Assembly (NCBI GenBank): GCA_944330115.1 | Contig: CALVIN010000003.1 | Span: 186,001-250,000, forward strand | Length of the DNA: 64,000 bases | Direction of reading: 5' to 3' | From: an uncultured Clostridia bacterium | GTDB taxonomy: Bacteria; Bacillota; Clostridia; Christensenellales; Borkfalkiaceae | Part shown: positions 25,883 through 34,201 of the stretch, in pieces | Layout of the letters: each line of letters starts with the position of its first letter | Position numbering within the stretch: the stretch's first letter is position 1 | Position numbers and translations under genes: made by a program | Notes under the pieces: generated by a model | Told to the model about the DNA's origin: nothing | The model's input: the letters and a program-made list of their open reading frames with translations, nothing else | Databases searched by the model: none

Positions 25883-27216
25883 GAGCGCCTTACCACCTTT
25901 ATATTGCCGTTTTCGACGCCGAACGTGTGGGGCGCCGTGATGAGGGCGCGCACGGCGTCCTCGGTTATTATTTCGCCCGCCGCCACTACCGGTATGCAGG
26001 GGGGCATGACGCCGGCGTTGCAGGCACTCATGCGGCCGATGCTCGCCTCGAGCGACACATATTCGCAGGGTTGCGCGAGGGCGTACAGATAGCTGTACGT
26101 GCGCGCGGGCGCGGGGAAGGCGGCGCGGGGAACGTATGTTGAGCGCAGCTTTTTGTTGCGCACGGCCATGGCAAGGGCGGAGCGTAGCGCGTTCAGATCG
26201 GAGGGCGTGGTGCACGGCGAGAGGTAGAATACCACATACCTGCCGTCGGCAAATTCGGGATATATGCGCCTCTTTTCCAGCCTTTCGGCAAGCAGGGCGG
26301 AGTTTATGTTGAGGGGCGCGCAGTCAAGGCACAGCTTTGTCCAGTCGTCCGACGGGCGGAAGGTGAGCTTGGGCAGGCTGCGCTTCAAGTTGCTGACGGC
26401 GGCCTTTACCCGCTCGATATAGCCGATATTTTCGGCGGTATATTTATAGCCGTATTCCACCGATGCCATAACGGGGAAGGAGGGCGACGTGGTGCGGAAT
26501 ATGTTTAACCCCTCGCTTAAAAAGCCGTCGAATAAGAGGTTATTCGAGAATACCACGGCGCCCTGCGTGAGCGTGGGCAGCGACTTGTGCGCGCCGTCCA
26601 CCCACATATCGGCATAGCCCGCGGCATACATGGGCCTGTCGTCGCCGAACGCAAGGTGAGCGCCGTGCGCGCCGTCCACCATCATCAGCCTGCCGTAGGC
26701 GTGCAGCGTTTCGCAGTACTTTTTTAAGGGCGCGACGTTGCCGTAGTAGTCGGGCGACACCGTTATCATGCCGCATATGTCCTCGTCGACGGCGAGCAGC
26801 GAGGCAATTTTTTCCGCCTCGGGGAAGGAGAGTATGCCGTCCTTCTCCTCGCCCTGCACGATGACCGGCTCGAGGCCGACTATGCGGCAGGCATTCCACA
26901 CGCTCTTGTGGCTGTTGCGCGGAACTATCACCTTTCCGCCCGCCCGCCTGGCGGCGTACAGCATAGCAAATATGCCGCTCGACGAACCGTCGGTGGTTAT
27001 GTAGGCGCGCTTTGCGCCGCAGATATCGGCTATGTCGCGCTGGGCGGCGGCGATGGGACCGGTGGGGCTGCCGAGGTCGTCGGTAGCCGAGAGCTCGGTG
27101 AGATCGAGGTCGCTGCTTTTGAGCAGTTTTTTCAGCCCCGTGCCCTTATGCCCGGGAGTGTGAAAGCTGATGTGCCGCCTGCACTTTTTTAAGGCGTTGA
27201 AGATGTGATATTCCAT
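25879..27216 (-). CDS. Orn/Lys/Arg decarboxylase-family PLP enzyme (YaaO-like)
   Basis: 445 aa, fold type I. Opening FHTPGHKG is the family signature. The PLP lysine is in WVDGAHKSLPTLTQGAV and the cofactor Asp in VDGAHGAHLAFG. It is the short form, without the wing domain of the large inducible decarboxylases, and occupies the position of Bacillus yaaO next to tmk. The substrate (arginine or lysine) is not decided by sequence. Coupled to tmk by an ATGA overlap. Confidence 0.9.
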   Translation of the reverse strand: MEYHIFNALKKCRRHISFHTPGHKGTGLKKLLKSSDLDLTELSATDDLGSPTGPIAAAQRDIADICGAKRAYITTDGSSSGIFAMLYAARRAGGKVIVPRNSHKSVWNACRIVGLEPVIVQGEEKDGILSFPEAEKIASLLAVDEDICGMITVSPDYYGNVAPLKKYCETLHAYGRLMMVDGAHGAHLAFGDDRPMYAAGYADMWVDGAHKSLPTLTQGAVVFSNNLLFDGFLSEGLNIFRTTSPSFPVMASVEYGYKYTAENIGYIERVKAAVSNLKRSLPKLTFRPSDDWTKLCLDCAPLNINSALLAERLEKRRIYPEFADGRYVVFYLSPCTTPSDLNALRSALAMAVRNKKLRSTYVPRAAFPAPARTYSYLYALAQPCEYVSLEASIGRMSACNAGVMPPCIPVVAAGEIITEDAVRALITAPHTFGVENGNIKVVRRS

Positions 27217-27394
27217 GGCAATATTCTTTTGTATAACTTATTTTGCACCCCGCCGAGGGGAGTATGCGCGCAACGATTTATTGTTACAGAGTTATTATAG
27301 CACAAAAAACGGGCGTGCACTACTGCCCGCCCGCACTTTTTTTAAAAAAGCGAAAAGAATTTGCAAAATTGTAGTTTGGCGATGGGCAAGCAAG

Positions 27395-27979
27395 GTTCCC
27401 CCGCGCCAAAAGGCCACACTTGCGCCGCCCTTCCCACCCTTACACCTCCCCTTCGAGGGGAGGTGGGTTGAACGAAGCGAAACCCGAAGGGGTTTCACTC
27501 GCCGTCCCTATAGGGAAGGTGGCACGCCTTTCTTCTTTATACCTCCCCTTCGAGGGGAGGTGGCATATACGAGCACCGCGAGTATATGACGGAGGGGTTT
27601 CATATCGAGCACGTGAAACCCCACCCTACCCTCCCCTCGAAGGGGAGGTAAAGAAGTAGGATAGCCGCCCGCTCAAAGGGGAGGTACCTAATAAAGCAAA
27701 AAATGCCGTGCGCAAAACGCACGGCATTAAATTTAAAAATAAATTACGTTTCAAGCAGGGTTCCCCTGCGGAAGAGCAAAATTCCCAAACAAATAATGTG
27801 CGCAAGGCTGAATTTAGTTCAGCCGTTAAGCGCGACTCAATTTGCGCCGTCAGGCGGCTCACCGGAAGTGAATGTCGGCGATTATATAATATGAGAGCAC
27901 TTAAAAATCGCCGACAGAGAAACTTGGTTTCTCAAGTCACGAAGATTTTTCGCTGTCACCAAGCGAAAAATCTGTGAGC
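27395..27979. repeat. Mosaic hairpin-repeat block downstream of lysS
   Basis: Four ACCTCCCC/AGGGGAGGT palindromes (27446, 27541, 27628, 27667) with GGGGTTTCA units. Then a complete element: GCCGTGCGC-AAAA-CGCACGGC hairpin (about 27706-27725), GCAGGGTTCCCCTGC, GGCTGAA/TTCAGCC plus GTTAAGC (27806-27832), the GTCGGCGATT/AATCGCCGAC stem (27874-27915), and a terminal hairpin ending GTGAGC (27974-27979). It touches the lysS stop codon with no gap. Confidence 0.88.
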
Positions 27980-29497
27980 CTATTTCTTGGGTTTCATCGT
28001 CGGGAACAGAATTACGTCCCTTATCGTGGGGCTGTCGGTGAGGAGCATCACCAGCCTGTCGACGCCCATGCCGAGGCCGCCCGTGGGGGGAAGGCCGTAT
28101 TCGAGCGCCGTGATGAAGTCCTCATCAACCTGCGCGTTGCAGCCGGGCTCCTGCGCCCTCTTTTCCCTTACCTGCCTTACGAACCTCTCCTTCTGGTCGA
28201 TGGGGTCGTTGAGCTCGGAGAAAGCGTTGCCGAATTCGTGGCGGCATATGAAGTATTCAAACCTCTCGGTAAAGGCGGGATCGCTCGGCTTGCGCTTGGC
28301 AAGCGGCGAATTTTCGACGGGGTAGTCGTAGATTATGGTGGGCTGAACGAGCTTGTCCTCTACAAATGCCTCGAAGAGCGCGATGAGCACATGCCCCTTG
28401 GTGGCGTGCTCGCCCTCCTCTACCTCCACGCCGAGCTTTTTGGCAACTTCGCGCGCGGCGGCGTCGTCCGCCCACTCGTCATAGTCGGCGCCGCAATACT
28501 TCTTTACGGCCTCCTTCATGGTATGGCGCGCCCACGGTGCGCCCATATCTATCTCGGTGCCCTGATAGGTTATCTTAGTTGTGCCGCACACGTTTTGCGT
28601 TATGGTGCGGTACATGTCCTCGATGAGGTCCATCATGCCCTTATAGTCGGTATATGCCTGATACATCTCCACCGAGGTGAACTCGGGGTTGTGGAAGGCG
28701 TCCATGCCCTCGTTGCGGAATATGCGGCCCACTTCATACACGCGCTCCAGCCCGCCGACTATCAGCCTCTTCAAATAGAGTTCGGTCTCTATGCGGAGGT
28801 ACATGTCGATATCGAGGGTGTTGTGGTGCGTTTTAAAGGGGCGCGCCGCCGCGCCTATCTCCAAGGTGGTGAGTATGGGGGTATCCACCTCGAGGTAGCC
28901 CAAATTATCGAGGTACTGCCTTATCTCCTTTATTATCTGCGAGCGCTTTACGAAGGTGGAGCGCACTTCGGGGTTTACGATGAGGTCTAAATCGCGCTGG
29001 CGGTACTTTAAGTCCATGTTTGTGAGGCCGTGCTGCTTTTCGGGCAGGGGGCGGAGCGACTTTGAAAGCATCTCGATATGCGTGCAGTGCACGGAGATCT
29101 CGCCCGTCTGCGTTTTGAACACAAAGCCCCTTACGCCCACGATATCGCCTATGTCGTAGTCCTTTTTATAGGACATGTAGTCCTCTTCGCCCACGTCGTC
29201 GCGCTTTACGTATATCTGTATTAGGCCGTCGCGGTCGGAGATATGCGAAAAGGAGGCCTTGCCCATTATGCGGCGGCTCATCAGCCTGCCCGCTATGGAG
29301 ACCTCTTTGCCCTCGAGCGTGTCGAAGTTGTTCTTTATGGAGGACGAGTTGGCGGTAACGTCGTACTTTACCTTCTCGTAGGGGTTTTTGCCCTCGGAAA
29401 CAAGTTTTGCCAGCTTTTCCCTTCTTATGCGCGCCTGTTCGGCAAGCCTTTCGGCCTCCTCCTCTTCGGTGAGGAGCTCGTTGTTATTTTCTTCCAT
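27980..29497 (-). CDS. lysS: Lysyl-tRNA synthetase, class II
   Basis: 505 aa. OB-fold anticodon-binding domain (about residues 60-160: VSIAGRLMSRRIMGKASFSHISDRDG), then class II motifs: motif 2 VYEVGRIFRNEGMDAFHNPEF and motif 3 GGLGMGVDRLVMLLTDS. Charges tRNA-Lys. The extreme N-terminus is an acidic helix. Directly downstream of greA (9-bp gap), a classic Firmicutes greA-lysS pair. Confidence 0.97.
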   Translation of the reverse strand: MEENNNELLTEEEEAERLAEQARIRREKLAKLVSEGKNPYEKVKYDVTANSSSIKNNFDTLEGKEVSIAGRLMSRRIMGKASFSHISDRDGLIQIYVKRDDVGEEDYMSYKKDYDIGDIVGVRGFVFKTQTGEISVHCTHIEMLSKSLRPLPEKQHGLTNMDLKYRQRDLDLIVNPEVRSTFVKRSQIIKEIRQYLDNLGYLEVDTPILTTLEIGAAARPFKTHHNTLDIDMYLRIETELYLKRLIVGGLERVYEVGRIFRNEGMDAFHNPEFTSVEMYQAYTDYKGMMDLIEDMYRTITQNVCGTTKITYQGTEIDMGAPWARHTMKEAVKKYCGADYDEWADDAAAREVAKKLGVEVEEGEHATKGHVLIALFEAFVEDKLVQPTIIYDYPVENSPLAKRKPSDPAFTERFEYFICRHEFGNAFSELNDPIDQKERFVRQVREKRAQEPGCNAQVDEDFITALEYGLPPTGGLGMGVDRLVMLLTDSPTIRDVILFPTMKPKK

Positions 29498-29506
29498 AAA
29501 ACTTCC

Positions 29507-29980
29507 TTATGCGATGGAAACTATCTTGAGCTTGTATGACGAACCGTCGGGGCAGCTTACCGTCACCACGTCGCCCGCCTTGTGGCGCATGAGCGCGGAG
29601 CCCACGGGCGATTCGCTGGAGATGCGGTTTGCCATAACGTCTACGTCGGTGACGCTTGTCACGGTGTAGGTCTCGGTGTCGCCGAATTCCTCGTCCTCTA
29701 CCGTCACCTTGCTGTTGAGGTGAACGTAGGAGTTATCGGTGACCTCGGCGATTATTACGGCGTTCTTGATCTGATACTCGAGTTCGGCTATCTTGCCCTC
29801 GTTGGAGCGCTGCTCCTCCCTCGCCGCGTCGTACTCGGCGTTCTCCGAAAGGTCGCCGTGGCTGCGCGCTTCGGCTATGCGCTCGATTATTTCGGGGCGC
29901 TTTTCCTTTACGAGGTAGTCGAGCTCCTTTTTTAAATCGTCATAGTTCTTTTGCGTCATTTCAAAAACTTGATCTGCCAT
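29507..29980 (-). CDS. greA: Transcription elongation factor GreA
   Basis: 157 aa. N-terminal coiled coil with the acidic tip (EARSHGDLSENAEYDAAREEQ), which inserts into the RNA polymerase channel to stimulate transcript cleavage, and a C-terminal FKBP-like domain (SSESPVGSALMRHKAGDVVTV). The ATG at 29978-29980 has AAGGAGAT upstream; an in-frame extension to 30073 lacks a site. Precedes lysS. Confidence 0.97.
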   Translation of the reverse strand: MADQVFEMTQKNYDDLKKELDYLVKEKRPEIIERIAEARSHGDLSENAEYDAAREEQRSNEGKIAELEYQIKNAVIIAEVTDNSYVHLNSKVTVEDEEFGDTETYTVTSVTDVDVMANRISSESPVGSALMRHKAGDVVTVSCPDGSSYKLKIVSIA

Positions 29981-30266
29981 GATTATCTCCTTGCCGCATT
30001 TTTTTGCGGCATAAAAATAACTGATATTTTTTACGGAATTTTTTGCAGCATTTTTGCAGCATTTTTGCGGCAATTATTTTGCCTTTTTATGCCGCGCCCG
30101 TGCGCAATTATTCCGCTTGTTTTTATGTCCCCCGCACCGACGGAAGCTATTTAGCCCGCGCGGCGCAAATTAAATAACAAAAGTGATTCCGGCAATGCTG
30201 CGGAACCACGTTCAACGTTAGCTATTATATAATTATGCGGCAAATTTGTCAAGAAAAACAAAAAGA

Positions 30267-30551
30267 GTTCACGAAATTCTTCGGCTGGTGCCGCCGAATA
30301 ATTTCCGTGAGTTTTGGGGAGCCAGCTCCCCCTTGCCCCGATTTTAAGGGCTCTCATATCATATAATCGGGGCAATTCCCCCTTTGGTGAGCCTGCTGAC
30401 CGCAGCAAATAGGGTCTTTCTGCGCAGGGGAACCCTGCTTGAAACGTTAATTTGTTTAGAAATGGAACCCCTCCGCCGCCTGCGGCGGCACCTCCCCTCA
30501 AAGGGGAGGTACAAGTGCGGCAAAAATGCCGCGCGCAAAAAATTTGTGAAC
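30267..30551. repeat. Complete 285-bp hairpin element after the aminotransferase gene
   Basis: Bounded by GTTCAC (30267-30272) and GTGAAC (30546-30551); the last base is shared with the alaT-like stop codon (TAG). Modules: terminal hairpin with TTCGGC/GCCGAA, GGGGAGCCAGCTCCCCC, the TTGCCCCGATT stem (30333-30375), GCTGACCGCAGC, GCAGGGGAACCCTGC, GCCGCCTGCGGCGGC, a CCTCCCC/AGGGGAGG palindrome (30491), and the distal ATGCCGCGCGC end. The roughly 280 bp between the element and greA is AT-rich, without a gene. Confidence 0.9.
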
Positions 30552-31711
30552 TACTTTATAAAGGCTGTTATCCTTTCTATCGCCTCGGCGAGCTGCGACA
30601 TTGATGTGGCGTAGGAGCAGCGCACGTGCATCTTGCCCGCCTCGCCGAAGGCCTCGCCGGGCACTACCGCCACCTTCTTTTCGGCGAGCAGCTTGTTTGC
30701 AAACGCCTCGCCGTCCATGCCCGTGCTCTCCACCGAGGGGAACACATAGAACGCGCCCTTGGGCTGAAAGCACTTTAAACCCAGCGAGTTGAAGGCGTTT
30801 ACCATAAACCCGCCGCGCTTTTTATACTCCTCGCGCATCTCCTCCACCGTGGCGAAGCCGTCGGAAAAGCCCTCGGCAAGGGCGGCGTTGGCGGCGTGCT
30901 GGCTCATGCGGGGAGCGCACATTATCGAATACTGGTGTATTTTAAACATGGCCTCGTCGATCTCGGCGGGGGCGCATACAAAACCTATGCGCCAGCCCGT
31001 CATGGCGAACGCCTTTGAAAAGCCGTTTATGAGCACGGTGCGCTCTGCCATGCCGTCAAACGAGGCTATCGAGCAATGCCTGCCCGTGTAGGTGAGTTCG
31101 GCGTATATCTCGTCGGAAATTACCAACAGGTCGCGCGAAACTATCTCGGGAATTATCGCCTCAAGCTGCTCCTTCGTCATTATGGCGCCCGTGGGGTTGT
31201 TGGGGTAGGCGAGAATTATCGCCTTTGTTTTGGGCGTGGCGGCAGAGGCGATGAGTTCGGGCGTAACGATAAATTCGTTTTCGGCAACGCAGTTTAAGGG
31301 CACGGGTACGCCGCCCGCCATGAACACGAGGGGGGCGTACGACACATAGCAGGGCGAGGGAACGAGCACCTCGTCGCCCGGGTCGCACACGGCGCGGAGA
31401 ACCAGATCGATGCCCTCGCTTGCGCCCACGGTGACTATGGTATGCTCGGGGGAGTATTTCACGTTGAAGCGCTCCTCCAGATACCTGCATATGTTCTGCC
31501 TGAGTTCGGGCAGCCCGCGATTGCCCGTATATTGCGTTAAGCCGCGCTTTATCGAGCGCACGGCGGCGTCGCGTATGTTCCAGGGCGTGACGAAGTCGGG
31601 CTCGCCCACGCCGAGGGAGATGGCGCCCTTCATTTCGGAAACTATATCAAAAAATTTGCGTATGCCGCTGGGCTTTAACTCGGCGGCGCGCCTGTTTACA
31701 AAATCTCTCAT
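30551..31711 (-). CDS. Class I aminotransferase (AlaT/PatA-like)
   Basis: 386 aa, PLP fold type I. SLGVGEPDFVTPWNIRDAA at the N-terminus, AYPNNPTGA, the Asp/Tyr pair ISDEIYAELTY, and the PLP lysine in NGFSKAFAMTGWRIGF. Likely moves amino groups between alanine or aspartate and 2-oxoglutarate. Its immediate neighbour is an Lrp/AsnC regulator 14 bp upstream, the same arrangement as Bacillus alaR-alaT, which favours an alanine-type role. Start at 31711 chosen because upstream sequence belongs to the regulator. Confidence 0.88.
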   Translation of the reverse strand: MRDFVNRRAAELKPSGIRKFFDIVSEMKGAISLGVGEPDFVTPWNIRDAAVRSIKRGLTQYTGNRGLPELRQNICRYLEERFNVKYSPEHTIVTVGASEGIDLVLRAVCDPGDEVLVPSPCYVSYAPLVFMAGGVPVPLNCVAENEFIVTPELIASAATPKTKAIILAYPNNPTGAIMTKEQLEAIIPEIVSRDLLVISDEIYAELTYTGRHCSIASFDGMAERTVLINGFSKAFAMTGWRIGFVCAPAEIDEAMFKIHQYSIMCAPRMSQHAANAALAEGFSDGFATVEEMREEYKKRGGFMVNAFNSLGLKCFQPKGAFYVFPSVESTGMDGEAFANKLLAEKKVAVVPGEAFGEAGKMHVRCSYATSMSQLAEAIERITAFIK

Positions 31712-31725
31712 AGGGCAATGACACG

Positions 31726-32214
31726 TTACGGCTGGATGCTCAGCCTGCCGCCCTCCTCGTCCTCCATGAGCGCGCCCTCCACCTTGTATTTCTTCAAGAT
31801 GAAGTGCGTGGCGGTGGAAATTACGCTCTCGTATGTGGATATGCACTCTGAAACGAAGCGCGAAACGCTTTTAAGCGACGAGCTCTCCACTATCACCGCG
31901 AGGTCGTAAGCGCCGCTCATGAGGTACAGATTTTTCACCTCGGGGTGGGCGGCTATCTCGGCGGCTATCGAGTCGAACCCGTGGCCGCGCTGGGGAGTTA
32001 CCTTCACCTCGATGAGGGCCTCCACCTTCTCCTCGTCGGAGATATTTTCGTTGACTATCGCGGTATATTTTACTATTATGCCCTCCTGCTCGAGCTCGGA
32101 AACGGCCTTGGCCGCCTCATCTTCGGTAACGCCGAGCATGGCCGCGAGCGTGGCGGCCGAAAGCCTGGAATCTTCGGTGAGAAGGGTGAGTATGTCCTTT
32201 TTTATCTTATCCAT
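31726..32214 (-). CDS. Lrp/AsnC-family regulator (AlaR-like)
   Basis: 162 aa. N-terminal winged helix (KIKKDILTLLTEDSRLSAATLAAMLGVTEDEAAKAVSELEQEGII) and a C-terminal RAM/ligand-binding domain (ALIEVKVTP..YLMSGAYDLAVIVE). Feast/famine-type, probably octameric, amino-acid responsive. It precedes the aminotransferase in a two-gene operon and probably controls it. ATG at 32212-32214 with GGGGGT upstream. Confidence 0.9.
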   Translation of the reverse strand: MDKIKKDILTLLTEDSRLSAATLAAMLGVTEDEAAKAVSELEQEGIIVKYTAIVNENISDEEKVEALIEVKVTPQRGHGFDSIAAEIAAHPEVKNLYLMSGAYDLAVIVESSSLKSVSRFVSECISTYESVISTATHFILKKYKVEGALMEDEEGGRLSIQP

Positions 32215-32354
32215 TATGATACCCCCGTTGGCTTTAAAGCGCAGTTTTTTGCGTATTGCGTATGTGCGGCGCATATTTATGCAGCCCGCCCCGCGCATTT
32301 AAAGCAGACTATAGTAATAAATATACTAAAACTTTATAAACATTTTGTCAAGGA

Positions 32355-32545
32355 GTTCACGAAAATCTCGCGCATGTTACTCTTCCCTCGTTTCCCCTTA
32401 AGGGGAAGTGGGTTTGCCGAAGCGTAAGCAAGGCAAAGCCGAAAGTGTTAAAAATAAGCGGCGCTATAAATAAAACCATTCCGCCCCGCCTGCATACGCA
32501 TACGGGGCACCTTCCCTATAGGGACGGCAAGAAGTGCCGCTGTTG
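32355..32545. repeat. Repeat fragment upstream of the alaR-like gene
   Basis: Starts GTTCACGAAAATCTCGCGC, then TTTCCCCTTAAGGGGAAGTG (32393-32412) and a CCTTCCCTATAGGGACGGCA unit (about 32510). The remaining 32546-32638 is AT-rich without recognisable content. Confidence 0.65.
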
Positions 32546-32638
32546 CGCTACCCTCTGCGAGTACGGGCAAAGTGCCGCATGAATTTTTTATCGACAATAA
32601 ATTTTACCTCGCCGACACAATTTTTGAGGCGATAATTC

Positions 32639-32667
32639 TTGCGATTTTTTTGAGTGTATAGTATAAT
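32639..32667 (+). promoter_or_regulatory. Predicted promoter of the LRR lipoprotein gene
   Basis: TTGCGA, 17-bp spacer, TATAAT (32662-32667), about 110 nt before the ATG. Confidence 0.5.
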
Positions 32668-32776
32668 TTAGCAAGGCCGGACGGCGGCATTTTGCGCCGC
32701 GCGGCATAAAAACAAATATGCGATGAGGGCGGGCTGCCGTGCGGACGCGCGCTCCATTTGATAGACGGAGGACATC

Positions 32777-33406
32777 ATGAAAAAGACTTTACCCGCAATA
32801 ATACTTGCCGCGCTTGCGGCGGCGAGCATACCGTTCACCCTGGCGGCGTGCGGCGACGACGAGAGGTCGGCCACCGAGGGGCTCTCTTTCACCCTTTCGG
32901 CAGACGGCGAATATTACGTAGTGAGCGGCGCCGAGGAGGGAACGGAGGGCGACATAGTGATACCCGAAACGTATAACGAGCTGCCCGTGACGCAGATAGC
33001 GCAGTTTGCGTTCAGCGAGCAACACATAACTTCGGTAGTGGTGCCCTCGAGCGTCACCGTTATAGGCACGGCGGCGTTCAACAGCTGCACGGCGCTTACG
33101 AGCATAACCTTTGAGGGCAGCCTTGAGAGCATAGGCCAGGTGGCCTTTGCCAACTGCGGCGCGCTTACCGAGGTGGTGCTGCCGAACGGCTTGACGGCCA
33201 TACAGTCGAGCACCTTTATGGGCTGCTCGGCGCTTACCGACATAACCATTCCCGCGAGCGTGACGGCCGTGGAAGACAGGGCGTTTTACGGCTGCAACGC
33301 GCTTACCACCGTGCACTACAGGGGCAGCCGCACGGCGTGGCTGGGCATAGACATAGCCGCAAACAACGATCCGCTCACCTCCGCAGAGGTGGTATTCAAC
33401 AGCTGA
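32777..33406 (+). CDS. BspA-type leucine-rich-repeat lipoprotein
   Basis: 209 aa. Signal peptide with lipobox LAAC (Cys about residue 25). An LRR_5/BspA-type repeat array follows, with units such as FNSCTALTSITFEGSLESIGQVAF, FANCGALTEVVLP and FMGCSALTDITIPASVTAVEDRAF, each roughly 23 residues. The C-terminal cap is WLGIDIAANNDPL. Probably exported and anchored to the outer face of the membrane; such proteins mediate binding to host or matrix in gut bacteria. Ligand unknown. GGAGG site present. Confidence 0.88.
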   Translation: MKKTLPAIILAALAAASIPFTLAACGDDERSATEGLSFTLSADGEYYVVSGAEEGTEGDIVIPETYNELPVTQIAQFAFSEQHITSVVVPSSVTVIGTAAFNSCTALTSITFEGSLESIGQVAFANCGALTEVVLPNGLTAIQSSTFMGCSALTDITIPASVTAVEDRAFYGCNALTTVHYRGSRTAWLGIDIAANNDPLTSAEVVFNS

Positions 33407-33546
33407 GCGAATAGCTGTGTTTAAAATTAAGTTTGCCGCGGCATAAAAAAACCGCGGCAAAAAAATACCGAAAAATTCCAAAAAAATAAAAATAAATTAT
33501 TTTAACAGATTTTTTTTATCTGATTTTTGATTTACGGAGCCGCTCG

Positions 33547-33807
33547 ATGTTTAAAATTTGGGGCAGGATAGAGAAAAACCACAAGATAATAAGGCAGGTT
33601 ACCTACGAGAGCGACAGAAAGTTTGAGTGGAGCGATTTTTTTAGGTACCTCGCCGACATCTGCGAGGAGCTGGACGTTGCCACGCCCATACTTTTAAAGA
33701 CGCACATATTCAACTATGCAAAGTTCAACCGCGTGACATTTATCCCGCGCGACTTTGCCGAACCGGTCAAATTCGACAAATTGGTCCTTGAAAATATTTT
33801 GCGGTAA
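33547..33807 (+). CDS. Hypothetical protein, 86 aa
   Basis: No family recognised. The sequence (MFKIWGRIEKNHKIIRQVTY...DFFRYLADICEELDVATPILL) is balanced and charged, without membrane segments, and looks like a genuine small globular protein. It has GGAG before the ATG. Content such as KTHIFNYAKFNRVTFIPRDF suggests an alpha/beta fold. It lies 140 bp after the LRR lipoprotein on the same strand. Confidence 0.65.
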   Translation: MFKIWGRIEKNHKIIRQVTYESDRKFEWSDFFRYLADICEELDVATPILLKTHIFNYAKFNRVTFIPRDFAEPVKFDKLVLENILR

Positions 33808-33894
33808 ATTATTTTTGATTTTTTTATTTATTTTTATAAGAGCGGCAGGCGCGCGCAAAATGCGCCTGCCGCTCTTTTTATATACATTTTTGCG

Positions 33895-34104
33895 CTATTT
33901 GAGCCCCCTGAACGGTTTGAACGCGATGAGGGCATACAGCGAAAAGAGCGCCGAAACGAAGCACACGCCGAGCACGGCGCGCACGGCCACGGCGCTTTCA
34001 AAGCACAGAAAATACAGCAGGTCAAAGCCCGAAAAGGCATAAATACCCCCGCATATGCCCAAAATAATGAGGTTTGCGAGGCAGATAGTGGCGGATAATC
34101 TCAT
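33895..34104 (-). CDS. Small two-helix membrane protein, DUF378-like
   Basis: 69 aa with two hydrophobic segments (ICLANLIILGICGGIYAF and AVAVRAVLGVCFVSALFSLYALIAF), ending FKPFRGLK. The spacing and aromatic/Gly pattern resemble DUF378/YuzA proteins, but the match is by eye only. No clear ribosome site upstream, which lowers confidence. Confidence 0.5.
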   Translation of the reverse strand: MRLSATICLANLIILGICGGIYAFSGFDLLYFLCFESAVAVRAVLGVCFVSALFSLYALIAFKPFRGLK

Positions 34105-34201
34105 ACAGAGAGTATGGGCAATTTTTTAATTTTTGCGCGCCCTTTTGCCGCCCGCCGTCATTTTTTTGAGCGCCGCCCGCGGCATTTTTTGCGCGCAAAA
34201 A

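Noticed and set aside
27974-28990. 338-codon plus-strand frame opposite lysS
   Set aside because: Antisense shadow of lysS; the lysyl-tRNA synthetase motifs are unambiguous.
32789-33481. Minus-strand 230-codon frame opposite the LRR lipoprotein
   Set aside because: Antisense shadow; the plus-strand protein has a lipobox and regular leucine-rich repeats.
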